Assembly (NCBI GenBank): GCA_035548175.1
Contig: DASZTO010000072.1
Span: forward strand, 1 to 64,000
DNA: 64,000 nt
Reading direction: 5' to 3'
Source of the DNA: CALCHA01 sp035548175
Lineage (GTDB): Bacteria; Planctomycetota; Phycisphaerae; WQYP01
Under the pieces are notes generated by a model that was not told the origin of the DNA, did not search any database, and worked only from the letters and a program-made list of their open reading frames with translations. Shown here one piece after another: positions 45,879-53,894 of the stretch; the stretch's first letter is position 1, and every line of letters begins with the position of its first letter. A program made the position numbers and the translations under genes.

Positions 45879-47332
45879 GTGGTGCTCTCCGTTTCAGGGG
45901 CGGACTCGGGAGATTCGGCAGGGGCGTCCGACTCGGGCCGGATATCGACCGCGGGCTTGAATCCCAGATCGAGCGCGCCCGTGGCCAGAGTTCCACGCTC
46001 CGGCTGCACCCGGAACATGGCCGCATCCACCACCCGGTGGATGAACACCTCCGCACCGCCGCCGCTGGCGGGCTCGCCGGGTTCCTCCCCCGCGGCGGCC
46101 ATGACGCCGGCATTGAGAAAATAGACGCCGGCCTGGAGGGCGCAGGTGAACGCGAAGCGGATCGTGACCACGGATTTTTTGGCCACGGCATCGATGCGGT
46201 TTTCGTACAGGTGGGAGACGGCGCCCCCGAGCTCGAAGCCGCCGACGGTTTTGATCAGCATCCCGAAGCGGACCTTGCGGGCGTCGGTCTCAAAATGCAC
46301 GTCGTAGGCATACACATAGGCGCGGCCCCGGACGAGCATATTGGCGCGCGATCCGTCGGGCCGTTCGATGCGCGCGTCTTCGATGCGCGCGCCCAGCGAG
46401 GGATAGACCAGCGTCGACTGCGGCTTCATGTTGGGATCGAAATGGTCCTCGCCGTCGCCGACGGCTTCGGCCGGCAGCGCGTCGGGGCGTTCGACCGCCG
46501 CCTCCTGCGCGCCGGCGCGAATCTCGGCGCGCAGCGCCTCGAGCTTCTCGGCCGGGCTGAAGATCATGCGGTGATACTGGCTGACCACGCGCTTGGGCTC
46601 GCCGGCGAGCAGCTTTTCGCCCGAATCCAGCAGCAGCGCGTGGTCGCAGAGTTCGATGATCTGGTGCCCCGCATGCGAGACGAAGAGCACGGTGCAGCCC
46701 TTGTCCTGCAGCGTGCGGATGCGCGCGAAGCATTTTCGCTGAAAGGCTTCATCGCCCACGGCGAGGGCTTCATCCACGATCAGGATGTCGGGATCGAGCG
46801 CGATCGTCACCGAGAAGGCCAGGCGAACCATCATGCCCGAGGAATAAGTCTTCACCGGCTGATCGACGAAGTCGCCGATGCCCGCGAAATCGACGATCTG
46901 GTCGAATTTCCCTTCGATGAATCGGCGGCCGCAGCCCTGGATCTGGCCCTGGAAAAAAACGTTTTCCCGGCCCGTGAACTCGGGATGAAAACCCGAGCCC
47001 AGCTCCAGCAGCGCGGCCACCCGCCCGGCCACGCGCACCGATCCCCCGGTGGCCTGAAGCGTGCCGGCGATGATCTGCAGCAGCGTCGATTTTCCCGAGC
47101 CGTTCCGGCCGACAATGCCCCACGTCTCGCCCCGCCCGATCGACAGATCAATGCCCTTGAGAGCCCAGAACTCGCGCGTGCCCCTCGGCGGCCCGGCGGC
47201 GTGGCCGTTGGTTTCACCGGCGCTGCCGGCGCTGCCGGCGAAGCCGAGCATGGCTGAAATCATGGCGCGGCGACTGGCGAAACGCCGAAAGCACTTGGTC
47301 ACTCCCGCAAGCTGGATGGCCGTTTCGTTCAT
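45875..47332 (-). CDS. Wzt-type ABC transporter ATPase with carbohydrate-binding C-domain
   Basis: A 485-residue ATPase of the polysaccharide/O-antigen exporter class. Walker A is GIVGRNGSGKST, the signature is TYSSGMMVRLAFSVTIALDP, and Walker B is ILIVDEALAVGDEAFQRKC followed by the switch His in VSHAGHQIIELCDHA. The insertion LLELGSGFHPEFTGRENVFF is the hallmark of Wzt/KpsT proteins. After about residue 300 comes a Wzt-C-like beta sandwich (ANMLVRGRAYVYAYDVHFET, GVYFLNAGVM) that recognises the glycan end. An unusual Gly/Ala insert lies at residues 28-50. The cognate Wzm permease is not next to it. Confidence 0.9.
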   Translation of the reverse strand: MNETAIQLAGVTKCFRRFASRRAMISAMLGFAGSAGSAGETNGHAAGPPRGTREFWALKGIDLSIGRGETWGIVGRNGSGKSTLLQIIAGTLQATGGSVRVAGRVAALLELGSGFHPEFTGRENVFFQGQIQGCGRRFIEGKFDQIVDFAGIGDFVDQPVKTYSSGMMVRLAFSVTIALDPDILIVDEALAVGDEAFQRKCFARIRTLQDKGCTVLFVSHAGHQIIELCDHALLLDSGEKLLAGEPKRVVSQYHRMIFSPAEKLEALRAEIRAGAQEAAVERPDALPAEAVGDGEDHFDPNMKPQSTLVYPSLGARIEDARIERPDGSRANMLVRGRAYVYAYDVHFETDARKVRFGMLIKTVGGFELGGAVSHLYENRIDAVAKKSVVTIRFAFTCALQAGVYFLNAGVMAAAGEEPGEPASGGGAEVFIHRVVDAAMFRVQPERGTLATGALDLGFKPAVDIRPESDAPAESPESAPETESTT

Positions 47333-47377
47333 AGCCTGAACAGTCTACACGGGGGTGGCACGCAACTCACGCGGCGG

Positions 47378-49294
47378 TCAGGGACTCGCCGGTTGGACCT
47401 CCAGGCGGATGGCGTCGTACATGATGTCGTTTTTGGGGCGGAGTTCCCGGGCGAGCAGATCGGGGGTGAATTTTTGCATGCGGGCCTGGCCGAGCGTGAT
47501 TTCGTTCTGCCCCGGGCGGAGCAGCGCGCTGTCGAAGGGGACGTATTTGACGAGGTACATGCTGTCCTGGGCGCCGCTGCGGTAGCCCGCGCCGCCGGTC
47601 TTGGGCAGGGGGATTTTCGCGACCTGTTTGCCGTTGACGTTGACGAGAACGTTGCTGGTCTGGGCGGACGCGATGCCGAGGGTGAGGGTGGCGGCGCCCT
47701 TTGCCGGGAGGTCGCCGGCGGCGAGGTTGAAGCGGATGGTCCAGTCAGGTTTTTCGTTGTACCAGCCCCACTGGGCAAATTCCCAATCGGCGGCTTCCTT
47801 GCTCTGGCCGATGGTGAAGGTGACGTCGTGGGGGAAGGCGGTGAAGTAGTTACGGAAGGCGTCGTAGCTGCGGTAGATGGGTTGCGAGCCGTCGTGGAAT
47901 TCGGCGGTGGAGCGGTCGGCGGTCCCGATTTGCCAGAGCGTGCGGCCGTGGGTGATGGCGGGCCAGTCGAGATCGCCGAGGTGGACGGGTGCGGCGGCAT
48001 CGATGGTGATGCCGGTCTTCTTGAAGGGCTCGAACTGGTTGTCGCCGCTGGCGAAGAGGGTGTAGCGGCCGGGGCGGAGCTTCTCGATGTGGAAGCGGCC
48101 TTGGCTGTCGGTGCGGGTGAAGAAGCGGTAGCCGCGGGAGCGCATTTCGAAGTCGGCGTCCTGCTCGGTGGGCTCGTCGGCGTCGAGGATGACCCAGGAG
48201 TCGGCGGCGGGAGCGGCGCCGGCGTCCGTGTGGAGGAGCAGACGGCCGTCGGCGCTGCCGCGCTTCAGCGGATAGTCGGGATTATCCAGCCAGGCGTAGG
48301 GCCAGTGGGATTGCTGAACGGCGGCCTGTTTCCGGGCGTCTCGCCAGAGGGAGTCGGAATCGCCGCCGTGGTTGATGTAGATGAAGACGGGGCCGTAGAG
48401 CTTGGACCATTTTTCATTGTCCGCCAGATGCACGCCGGGGGCGCCGAAATGCTGGCCCTGGAACATCGCCTGCATGACGTTGTCGATCTGGACGGTGAGT
48501 TCCTGTTTGAACGGGCCGCCATTGCAGGATTCGGTGCTGGGCCAGGCGTACCAGAGGCCGACGCCATGGCCGGCGAACCCGTACGCGGAGAAGCGGCTGA
48601 CGAACTGGGACATCTGGTACTTGGTGTAGGAAGTTCCGTCGGCGAGGCGATAGGTGGCGTCCTGGGGCGTGCTGAGGCGGGCGCTGGAGGGAGGCGGACC
48701 TTTGCGGTCGTCATCGATGATTTCGTCGGTAAAAATTTTGCCCTTGTTTTCCGCGCGGATGACGTTGCGGACCTGGGAATCGTTGACGGCGGGCATGCCG
48801 GGGCCGTGGTCGAGGTGGGCGTAGACGTAGAAGCCGCTGTCGCCGCGGCGGAGGACGTAGTGGAACCGGGCATGGAAATTGAACCATTCGGAGGGGCCCG
48901 CGTCGATGGCGATGTCGGCCATGTCGGGGGTGGCGGACACTTTGATGTTATTGAGCGCCTGGAAGGGCTGGAAATAGCCCGCTTTCGGAGTGGCTTTGTC
49001 GGGGCGATCGGGCGGGAGCTTGTCGGGGAGGGCGTTGGCATCCCAATAGACGGCAGCGCGGCCGCCGTCGCCGAGTTCAAGAGATTGACCGGGCGCGGGG
49101 TGATAGACGATGGAATTGATGCAGGCGTATTTTTTGTCGAACGTGAGGGTGACGATGCCGTTGTCCAGCGTGATGGCGGCGGGCGTTTCCCGGACGGTGA
49201 CGGGCGTAGCGGCGCGGGCCATTGGCGCGAGTGCCAACAGGATGGCGACGGACGGGACGGATCGTTGCAAGAATCGGTGCGTGAATCGTGGCAT
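47378..49294 (-). CDS. Rhamnogalacturonan lyase, polysaccharide lyase family 4
   Basis: A 638-residue secreted enzyme with a signal peptide (SVAILLALAPMARAATP). The three-domain plan of PL4 is visible. A beta-sandwich catalytic domain comes first (ITLDNGIVTLTFDKKYACIN, WFNFHARFHYVLRRGDSGFY, VRNVIRAENKGKIFTDEIID). A fibronectin-III-like domain follows (RFHIEKLRPGRYTLFASGDN), and then a carbohydrate-binding domain (DWTIRFNLAAGDLPAKGAAT, MYLVKYVPFDSALLRPGQNE). The family cleaves the rhamnogalacturonan-I backbone by beta-elimination. With the GH28, GH2 and GH127-type enzymes it makes a coherent pectin RG-I set, though it lies 30 kb away from them. Confidence 0.87.
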   Translation of the reverse strand: MPRFTHRFLQRSVPSVAILLALAPMARAATPVTVRETPAAITLDNGIVTLTFDKKYACINSIVYHPAPGQSLELGDGGRAAVYWDANALPDKLPPDRPDKATPKAGYFQPFQALNNIKVSATPDMADIAIDAGPSEWFNFHARFHYVLRRGDSGFYVYAHLDHGPGMPAVNDSQVRNVIRAENKGKIFTDEIIDDDRKGPPPSSARLSTPQDATYRLADGTSYTKYQMSQFVSRFSAYGFAGHGVGLWYAWPSTESCNGGPFKQELTVQIDNVMQAMFQGQHFGAPGVHLADNEKWSKLYGPVFIYINHGGDSDSLWRDARKQAAVQQSHWPYAWLDNPDYPLKRGSADGRLLLHTDAGAAPAADSWVILDADEPTEQDADFEMRSRGYRFFTRTDSQGRFHIEKLRPGRYTLFASGDNQFEPFKKTGITIDAAAPVHLGDLDWPAITHGRTLWQIGTADRSTAEFHDGSQPIYRSYDAFRNYFTAFPHDVTFTIGQSKEAADWEFAQWGWYNEKPDWTIRFNLAAGDLPAKGAATLTLGIASAQTSNVLVNVNGKQVAKIPLPKTGGAGYRSGAQDSMYLVKYVPFDSALLRPGQNEITLGQARMQKFTPDLLARELRPKNDIMYDAIRLEVQPASP

Positions 49295-49370
49295 GGCAGG
49301 CTCCCGGACGAAAATCGCAGGCGTTCGGATAGAACGCCCGAGAGCGCGCCACGTTGCGGCAAAGAGGGCC

Positions 49371-50780
49371 TTATGCCACGATTTCGGTTGCGGAATTTTC
49401 GGCGGCGGCCGGCGCTTCGGGGACGGCGCGCTCCCCCAGCGGAAAGATGCACCGAACGCATGTGCCTTTGCCGACTTCAGAGGTGAGCGTGACCTGTCCG
49501 CCCATCGCGGTGACGGCGTGTTTGACGATGGCCAGGCCCAGGCCGGTGCCGCGGTCGGCGCCGCCGCGCGAGCGGTTCACCGTGTAAAACCGTTCGAACA
49601 CCCGTTCGCGGTCCTCGGGGGGAATGCCCACGCCGGTGTCGGCGACTTCCAGGACCATGTGCTCAGGACTCAGTGCCGCGTGCGGGGCGTGGGGGGTGGG
49701 CGTCGTTTCCTCGTACTCCGCCCCCGGCAGTTTTTGGTCGGCACTGAGATAGGAACGGATCGTCACGCTGCCCTGCGGCGTGAACTTGATCGCGTTATCG
49801 AGCAGGTTTTTGAGGGTAAGGGTGAGCAGGCGTTCGTCGCCGACGAGCGTGCGGGCGTCGGGGGCGAGGTCGGTGCGCAGCTGCACATGTTTATCGTTGG
49901 CGGCCACGGCGTACATGCCCGTCACCATGTCGCAGACCGCCTGGAGATCGAGCCGCTCCGAACGGACGATCGCACGCGGGTCTTCGGTGCGCGAGAGATC
50001 CAGCAGGTCCTGCACCAGAAGCTGCAGGCGGAGCGCGTGGTTGTTGATGATGTCGACGCAGCGGCGCGCCGTCTCGGGATCGTCGGCGGATTCCTTGAGC
50101 GTCTCGACCGCCGCGCGGATCGACGCCAGCGGCGTGCGCAGCTCGTGGCTGGCGTTGTTGACGAAATCGGTCTTGATTTGCAGGGTCTTGGCGATCTCCG
50201 TGACGTCGCGCAGCAACAGCAGCGTCCCCCGATAATGCGCGCCGGTGTAGATCGTCGCGGCGGTGGCCTGGCAGGCGATCGCCCGGCCCGGAACCTGTAT
50301 GACGATCTGCGCCGAGACCGGCTTGGTGGCCGAGAATGCCTGGCGGTACAGGGCGTACAGGTCCGGGTGGTGGATGATGTTGTCGATGCGCTGCCCGATG
50401 AGCGTGTCCACGCCGCGGCCGAACACGCGCGCCGCCGCGGGATTCGCCAGGCGCACGACATCCAGGTTGTCGGTCGCCAGCGCGATTTCGTTGGTGTGAT
50501 CGAGCACCGCCAGCAGCGACAGCAGGTGGTCGTTGTCCTGCTGGGCGCGGGCGCCGCGCGCTTCGAGTTCTTCGGCCAGCTTGTTGGCGGTGCGCGCCAG
50601 TTCGCCCGCCTGGCCCGGAATGAGCTCATCGGTGCGCCGCGAATAGTTCCGCTGGCTCAGCGCCGAAAGCAGGTGCAGCACGCCCGTAAGCCCGGACCGC
50701 TGCACCGCGCTGTGATAGGCCAGCCACGCGGAAAGAACGGCGAAACCGGCAATGATGAGGATGTACATCAAATCGTGCAT
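49371..50780 (-). CDS. PhoR-like sensor histidine kinase
   Basis: A 469-residue membrane kinase. One N-terminal membrane helix (LMYILIIAGFAVLSAWLAYH) is followed by a HAMP-like helix pair (LSALSQRNYSRRTDELIPGQ), a PAS domain (VLDHTNEIALATDNLDVVRL) and the kinase core with the phospho-acceptor His in VNNASHELRTPLASIRAAVE. The ATPase boxes follow (NLLDNAIKFTPQG, DTGVGIPPEDRERVF, GTGLGLAIVKHAV). The start is uncertain: a TTG at 50846 extends it by 22 Arg-rich residues, while the ATG at 50780 sits just before the membrane helix. It follows its response regulator gene and is one operon with it. Confidence 0.9.
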   Translation of the reverse strand: MHDLMYILIIAGFAVLSAWLAYHSAVQRSGLTGVLHLLSALSQRNYSRRTDELIPGQAGELARTANKLAEELEARGARAQQDNDHLLSLLAVLDHTNEIALATDNLDVVRLANPAAARVFGRGVDTLIGQRIDNIIHHPDLYALYRQAFSATKPVSAQIVIQVPGRAIACQATAATIYTGAHYRGTLLLLRDVTEIAKTLQIKTDFVNNASHELRTPLASIRAAVETLKESADDPETARRCVDIINNHALRLQLLVQDLLDLSRTEDPRAIVRSERLDLQAVCDMVTGMYAVAANDKHVQLRTDLAPDARTLVGDERLLTLTLKNLLDNAIKFTPQGSVTIRSYLSADQKLPGAEYEETTPTPHAPHAALSPEHMVLEVADTGVGIPPEDRERVFERFYTVNRSRGGADRGTGLGLAIVKHAVTAMGGQVTLTSEVGKGTCVRCIFPLGERAVPEAPAAAENSATEIVA

Positions 50781-50853
50781 GCGGGCGCTTTGAAAGACCA
50801 AAAAAATCGGGACGGCGGCGACGCGCCGGGCGCGGCGCCGCGCCAAACCTCCC

Positions 50854-51564
50854 TTATACCGTGGCTTCGTCCTCTTTGCGTTCCAGCAGCCGGTATCCCA
50901 CGCCCCGGACCGTGTGAACCATCCACGAGGCCTCGCCCAGTTTCTTGCGCACCGCCGTGATGTGCACGTCGATCGCCCGGTCGGTCACGAACACCTCGGC
51001 GCCCATGGCTTTGTCCATGAGCTGGTTCCGCGACAGCACCCGCCCGCGGGCCGAAAAAATCGCCGTCAGCAGCTTGAACTCCGTCGGCGTCAAATTGATC
51101 GGCCGGCCGGCGACGGTCACCTCGTGCTTCGCCGAATCAATCGTCACCGGCCCGGTCGCCAGAATCGCCGTCGCCGGATCGACGGCGGCTTTGCGCCGCA
51201 GCACGGCGGCCACCCGCGCCATCAGCACTTTCATCGAAAAGGGCTTCGTGACGTAGTCGTCCGCGCCCATCGACAGGCCCACGATGATGTCCGTCTCCTC
51301 CGTCTTGGCCGTCAGCATCAGGATCGGCATGCCGGCGGTATCGGGATCGCCCTTGAGCGCGACCGTCACATCCCGTCCCGAAAGGCCGGGCATCATCAGG
51401 TCCAGGATCACCAGGTCCGGCTTCTGCCGGCGGGCGAGCTCCAGCCCGGTGGCGCCATCATGGGAGACCAGCGCCTCGTAGCCGTTGCGCTGCAGGTTCA
51501 TCGCGATGAGCTCGACCAGATCGCGTTCGTCGTCCACCACCAGGATTTTTTTGCGGCGAGCCAT
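50854..51564 (-). CDS. PhoB/OmpR-family response regulator
   Basis: A 236-residue regulator. The receiver has Asp55 (LVILDLMMPGLSGRD) and the conserved Lys in DDYVTKPFSMKVLMARVAAV. The winged-helix DNA-binding domain has ITVRKKLG-type wing elements (VTDRAIDVHITAVRKKLGEA) and ends VRGVGYRLLERK. The ATG at 51564 has GGAGG six bases upstream. It lies directly upstream of the PhoR-like kinase gene. The signal is unknown; phosphate response is only suggested by family resemblance, since no pst or phoU gene is present. Confidence 0.93.
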   Translation of the reverse strand: MARRKKILVVDDERDLVELIAMNLQRNGYEALVSHDGATGLELARRQKPDLVILDLMMPGLSGRDVTVALKGDPDTAGMPILMLTAKTEETDIIVGLSMGADDYVTKPFSMKVLMARVAAVLRRKAAVDPATAILATGPVTIDSAKHEVTVAGRPINLTPTEFKLLTAIFSARGRVLSRNQLMDKAMGAEVFVTDRAIDVHITAVRKKLGEASWMVHTVRGVGYRLLERKEDEATV

Positions 51565-51813
51565 GGCAATCCTCCAGACGCATGCGCACAGCCGGGGCCG
51601 CGGGAGCGCGAATGGCGCATCGCCGCGGCCGGCGCTCTTAACATGGCGGTCGGGGGATGTTCGTGTCAAGGCGGGAGCGTCGCCCCCGGCGATTCTTCGC
51701 GCAACCTTAGCGAAACAGGGGGCGGAAAGGAACACAAGGGTCGGTGTTTGATCGGTTTGCGGCACTTTGGCCCGATCCCCCCACGCCGCCCGCCCGGGCC
51801 CAGCAACCCCCCC

Positions 51814-52848
51814 TCACGCCGCCGACGACACGCCCCCCCGACGCTGCCCGTCGGCCTGCTGCCCCGGCTCCATCCGAACCTTGATCTCCGGCAGGCCCAC
51901 GATGTCATACGTGCCCGACGCAACCGAAATCTTCGCCGTCGCAAACGCCTGGAGAATGTCCCGCGCCATGGCGTCTTTGACGTCCCGGATCGCATGGTCC
52001 TGCACGATGAACCGCACCGTCAGCTCCACCCAGTTGTCCGTCAGCCGCATGAACACCCGCGGACGCAGGTCGGAACGCCGCGTGGCATAGCGCCGCTCCA
52101 GCTCCGTGAGGTCCGGCTCGCTGAGCTCCGAAATCTTTTGCGTGTGCCGGTGCGCCGTGTCCAGAAGAATCTGCTCCGCGTGCCGCCAATCGGCCGTGTA
52201 GCCCACCGGAATCATCAGCTCTTCCCACAGAAAGGGAAACTCGCGCGTGTAGTTGAACACCGGCTCGTCAAAAATCTTCGCGTTGGTCACCGTCACCAGC
52301 CGGCCCGAATACTGCCGCGCCCGCACCCACATCGCCGGATCGGCGTTCTGCACGGAAGGAGGCTGCCCCATCTCCATGATCGTGGTTTGCAGGAAGCCCA
52401 GCGCCACGACATCCCCGCGCACGCCGCCCATCGTGATGCGATCCCCGACGTTGAACGTCTTGCCGCGAAGGATCAGCAGGTAGCCCGCAAATGCGGTGAT
52501 CACACGCTGCAACGCAAAGGCCAGCCCGGCGGTCACCAGCCCCAGAAACGTCCCCAACCGGGTCGGGTCGTCAAACCATATCGACAGAAACCCCACCACC
52601 AGGACCAGGGCGGTGAACAGGTGGATCGCCTGACGGATCCAGAATCGCACCCGCTCGTTGTGCACCCCCCGGAAAAGCAGATGCACCAGCCCCCGCAGGA
52701 TCGCCGACAGAAGCCATACCCCGACGATCACCCCCAGGGTAAAAAGCACCTTTCGGCCATTCTCCGTATTGACGCCCACGAACTTCACGCCGAAGAGCTG
52801 AAGCGCTCCATTCGGACCGACAAATTCGATAATGCTGGCTAGCGGCAT
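51814..52848 (-). CDS. MscS-family mechanosensitive channel
   Basis: A 344-residue small-conductance mechanosensitive channel-like protein. Three membrane helices precede the pore: VLFTLGVIVGVWLLSAILRG, LFTALVLVVGFLSIWFDDP and TFLGLVTAGLAFALQRVITA, the last corresponding to TM3 lining the pore. The beta domain follows (GKTFNVGDRITMGGVRGDVV, ALGFLQTTIMEMG), then the C-terminal alpha/beta domain. ATG 52848 is preferred; a GTG at 52938 would overlap the end of the DUF1206 gene and add 30 residues. The channel and the DUF1206 gene are likely co-transcribed. Confidence 0.88.
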   Translation of the reverse strand: MPLASIIEFVGPNGALQLFGVKFVGVNTENGRKVLFTLGVIVGVWLLSAILRGLVHLLFRGVHNERVRFWIRQAIHLFTALVLVVGFLSIWFDDPTRLGTFLGLVTAGLAFALQRVITAFAGYLLILRGKTFNVGDRITMGGVRGDVVALGFLQTTIMEMGQPPSVQNADPAMWVRARQYSGRLVTVTNAKIFDEPVFNYTREFPFLWEELMIPVGYTADWRHAEQILLDTAHRHTQKISELSEPDLTELERRYATRRSDLRPRVFMRLTDNWVELTVRFIVQDHAIRDVKDAMARDILQAFATAKISVASGTYDIVGLPEIKVRMEPGQQADGQRRGGVSSAA

Positions 52849-52928
52849 AGGCAACGGCCCGGGCAGGAATTCACAGTGTGGATCAGGTAAGCAAACCGCG
52901 GGCGCGACGGCACGCACCAGCTCGCGAA

Positions 52929-53846
52929 TCACGGCCACAGCGGCGATTTTGGCGGAGCGGACGGCGGCGAATCGGCAGCGGCGTCGGCAACCGGCCCTCC
53001 GGCGCCCCGCGCGGCGGCGATCGCTTCCACGATGCCGAACGCGATCAACCCGCAGCCGACGGCCAGCAGCACCGGCCGCGCCGCGTCGTGCTGGGCCAGG
53101 GCGCGCAGCGCGGCCCCAATCCCCCCGGCCTCGCGGGCGTCGCCATTAAATGCCACCCGCATCAGGATGATGCCCACCCCCAGGAATACCGCCCCCCGCG
53201 CAGCGATCCCCACCCGCCACAGCACCCGCAGCGGCCAGCGGGCGCGCGGAATTTCCCGGTCGGCCGATCCGAAGAATGCCCGCCAGAATTCATAGGCCCC
53301 GAACCCCGCAAACCCCAGCGCAATGACCCCCAGCACCAGGTAACCCCCCGGCCAGGAAAGAAGGTATCCGATCCGGCCTCGAGTGTCCTGAAGTTCCACG
53401 CCCACCCCCCCGGCCGCCGCGGGCGGCGCGCCGCGCGGCCGCTGCCGGTTGAAAAGCGCCACGTTGGCCGCAAACAGCGTCAGGCTGGTGTAGGTGATCG
53501 CCAGACAGACCGCCACGAAGCGGCGCCACCAGGCGCGCCACGTGCGGCGCCGCTCCACAAACAGCGACATGGCATGCGAAAGCGCAAAAGCAAGGAACCC
53601 CAGGGCCAGCACCCCCACCACGATCCGCCCCCCCGGCCACGCCAGCAGGGCGATCAGCGTCCCCTTGGGCCCGCGCGCCTCATCGAGCCGGCCCGCCGCG
53701 GCAAGGGCGACCCCCCCGATCAGGAAGTACAACAGACCGCGCGCCAGCAGGCCGATACGCCCCAGCCCCACGACCGCCCGGCGGGCGATCTTCTCCGGCT
53801 CGCGGCCCGAATCCTGCGAGGAAAACTGCGCCGATGCTTGCCGCAT
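52929..53846 (-). CDS. DUF1206 membrane protein
   Basis: A 305-residue membrane protein built from three related two-helix repeats, the layout of DUF1206. Each repeat opens with a R-(I/V)G-(L/I)-AARG-like turn: LGRIGLLARGLLYFLIGGVA, then VAVCLAITYTSLTLFAANVA and WRVGIAARGAVFLGVGIILM. The second helices include VVGVLALGFLAFALSHAMSL, YLVLGVIALGFAGFGAYEFW and LLAVGCGLIAFGIVEAIAAA. Function is unknown. It starts 48 bases from the divergent GH3 gene and precedes the MscS channel gene. Confidence 0.88.
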   Translation of the reverse strand: MRQASAQFSSQDSGREPEKIARRAVVGLGRIGLLARGLLYFLIGGVALAAAGRLDEARGPKGTLIALLAWPGGRIVVGVLALGFLAFALSHAMSLFVERRRTWRAWWRRFVAVCLAITYTSLTLFAANVALFNRQRPRGAPPAAAGGVGVELQDTRGRIGYLLSWPGGYLVLGVIALGFAGFGAYEFWRAFFGSADREIPRARWPLRVLWRVGIAARGAVFLGVGIILMRVAFNGDAREAGGIGAALRALAQHDAARPVLLAVGCGLIAFGIVEAIAAARGAGGPVADAAADSPPSAPPKSPLWP

Positions 53847-53894
53847 AATCGCGCCCGCCGTACAACACCGCCATCACGTCTACGGGAGGTGTCG

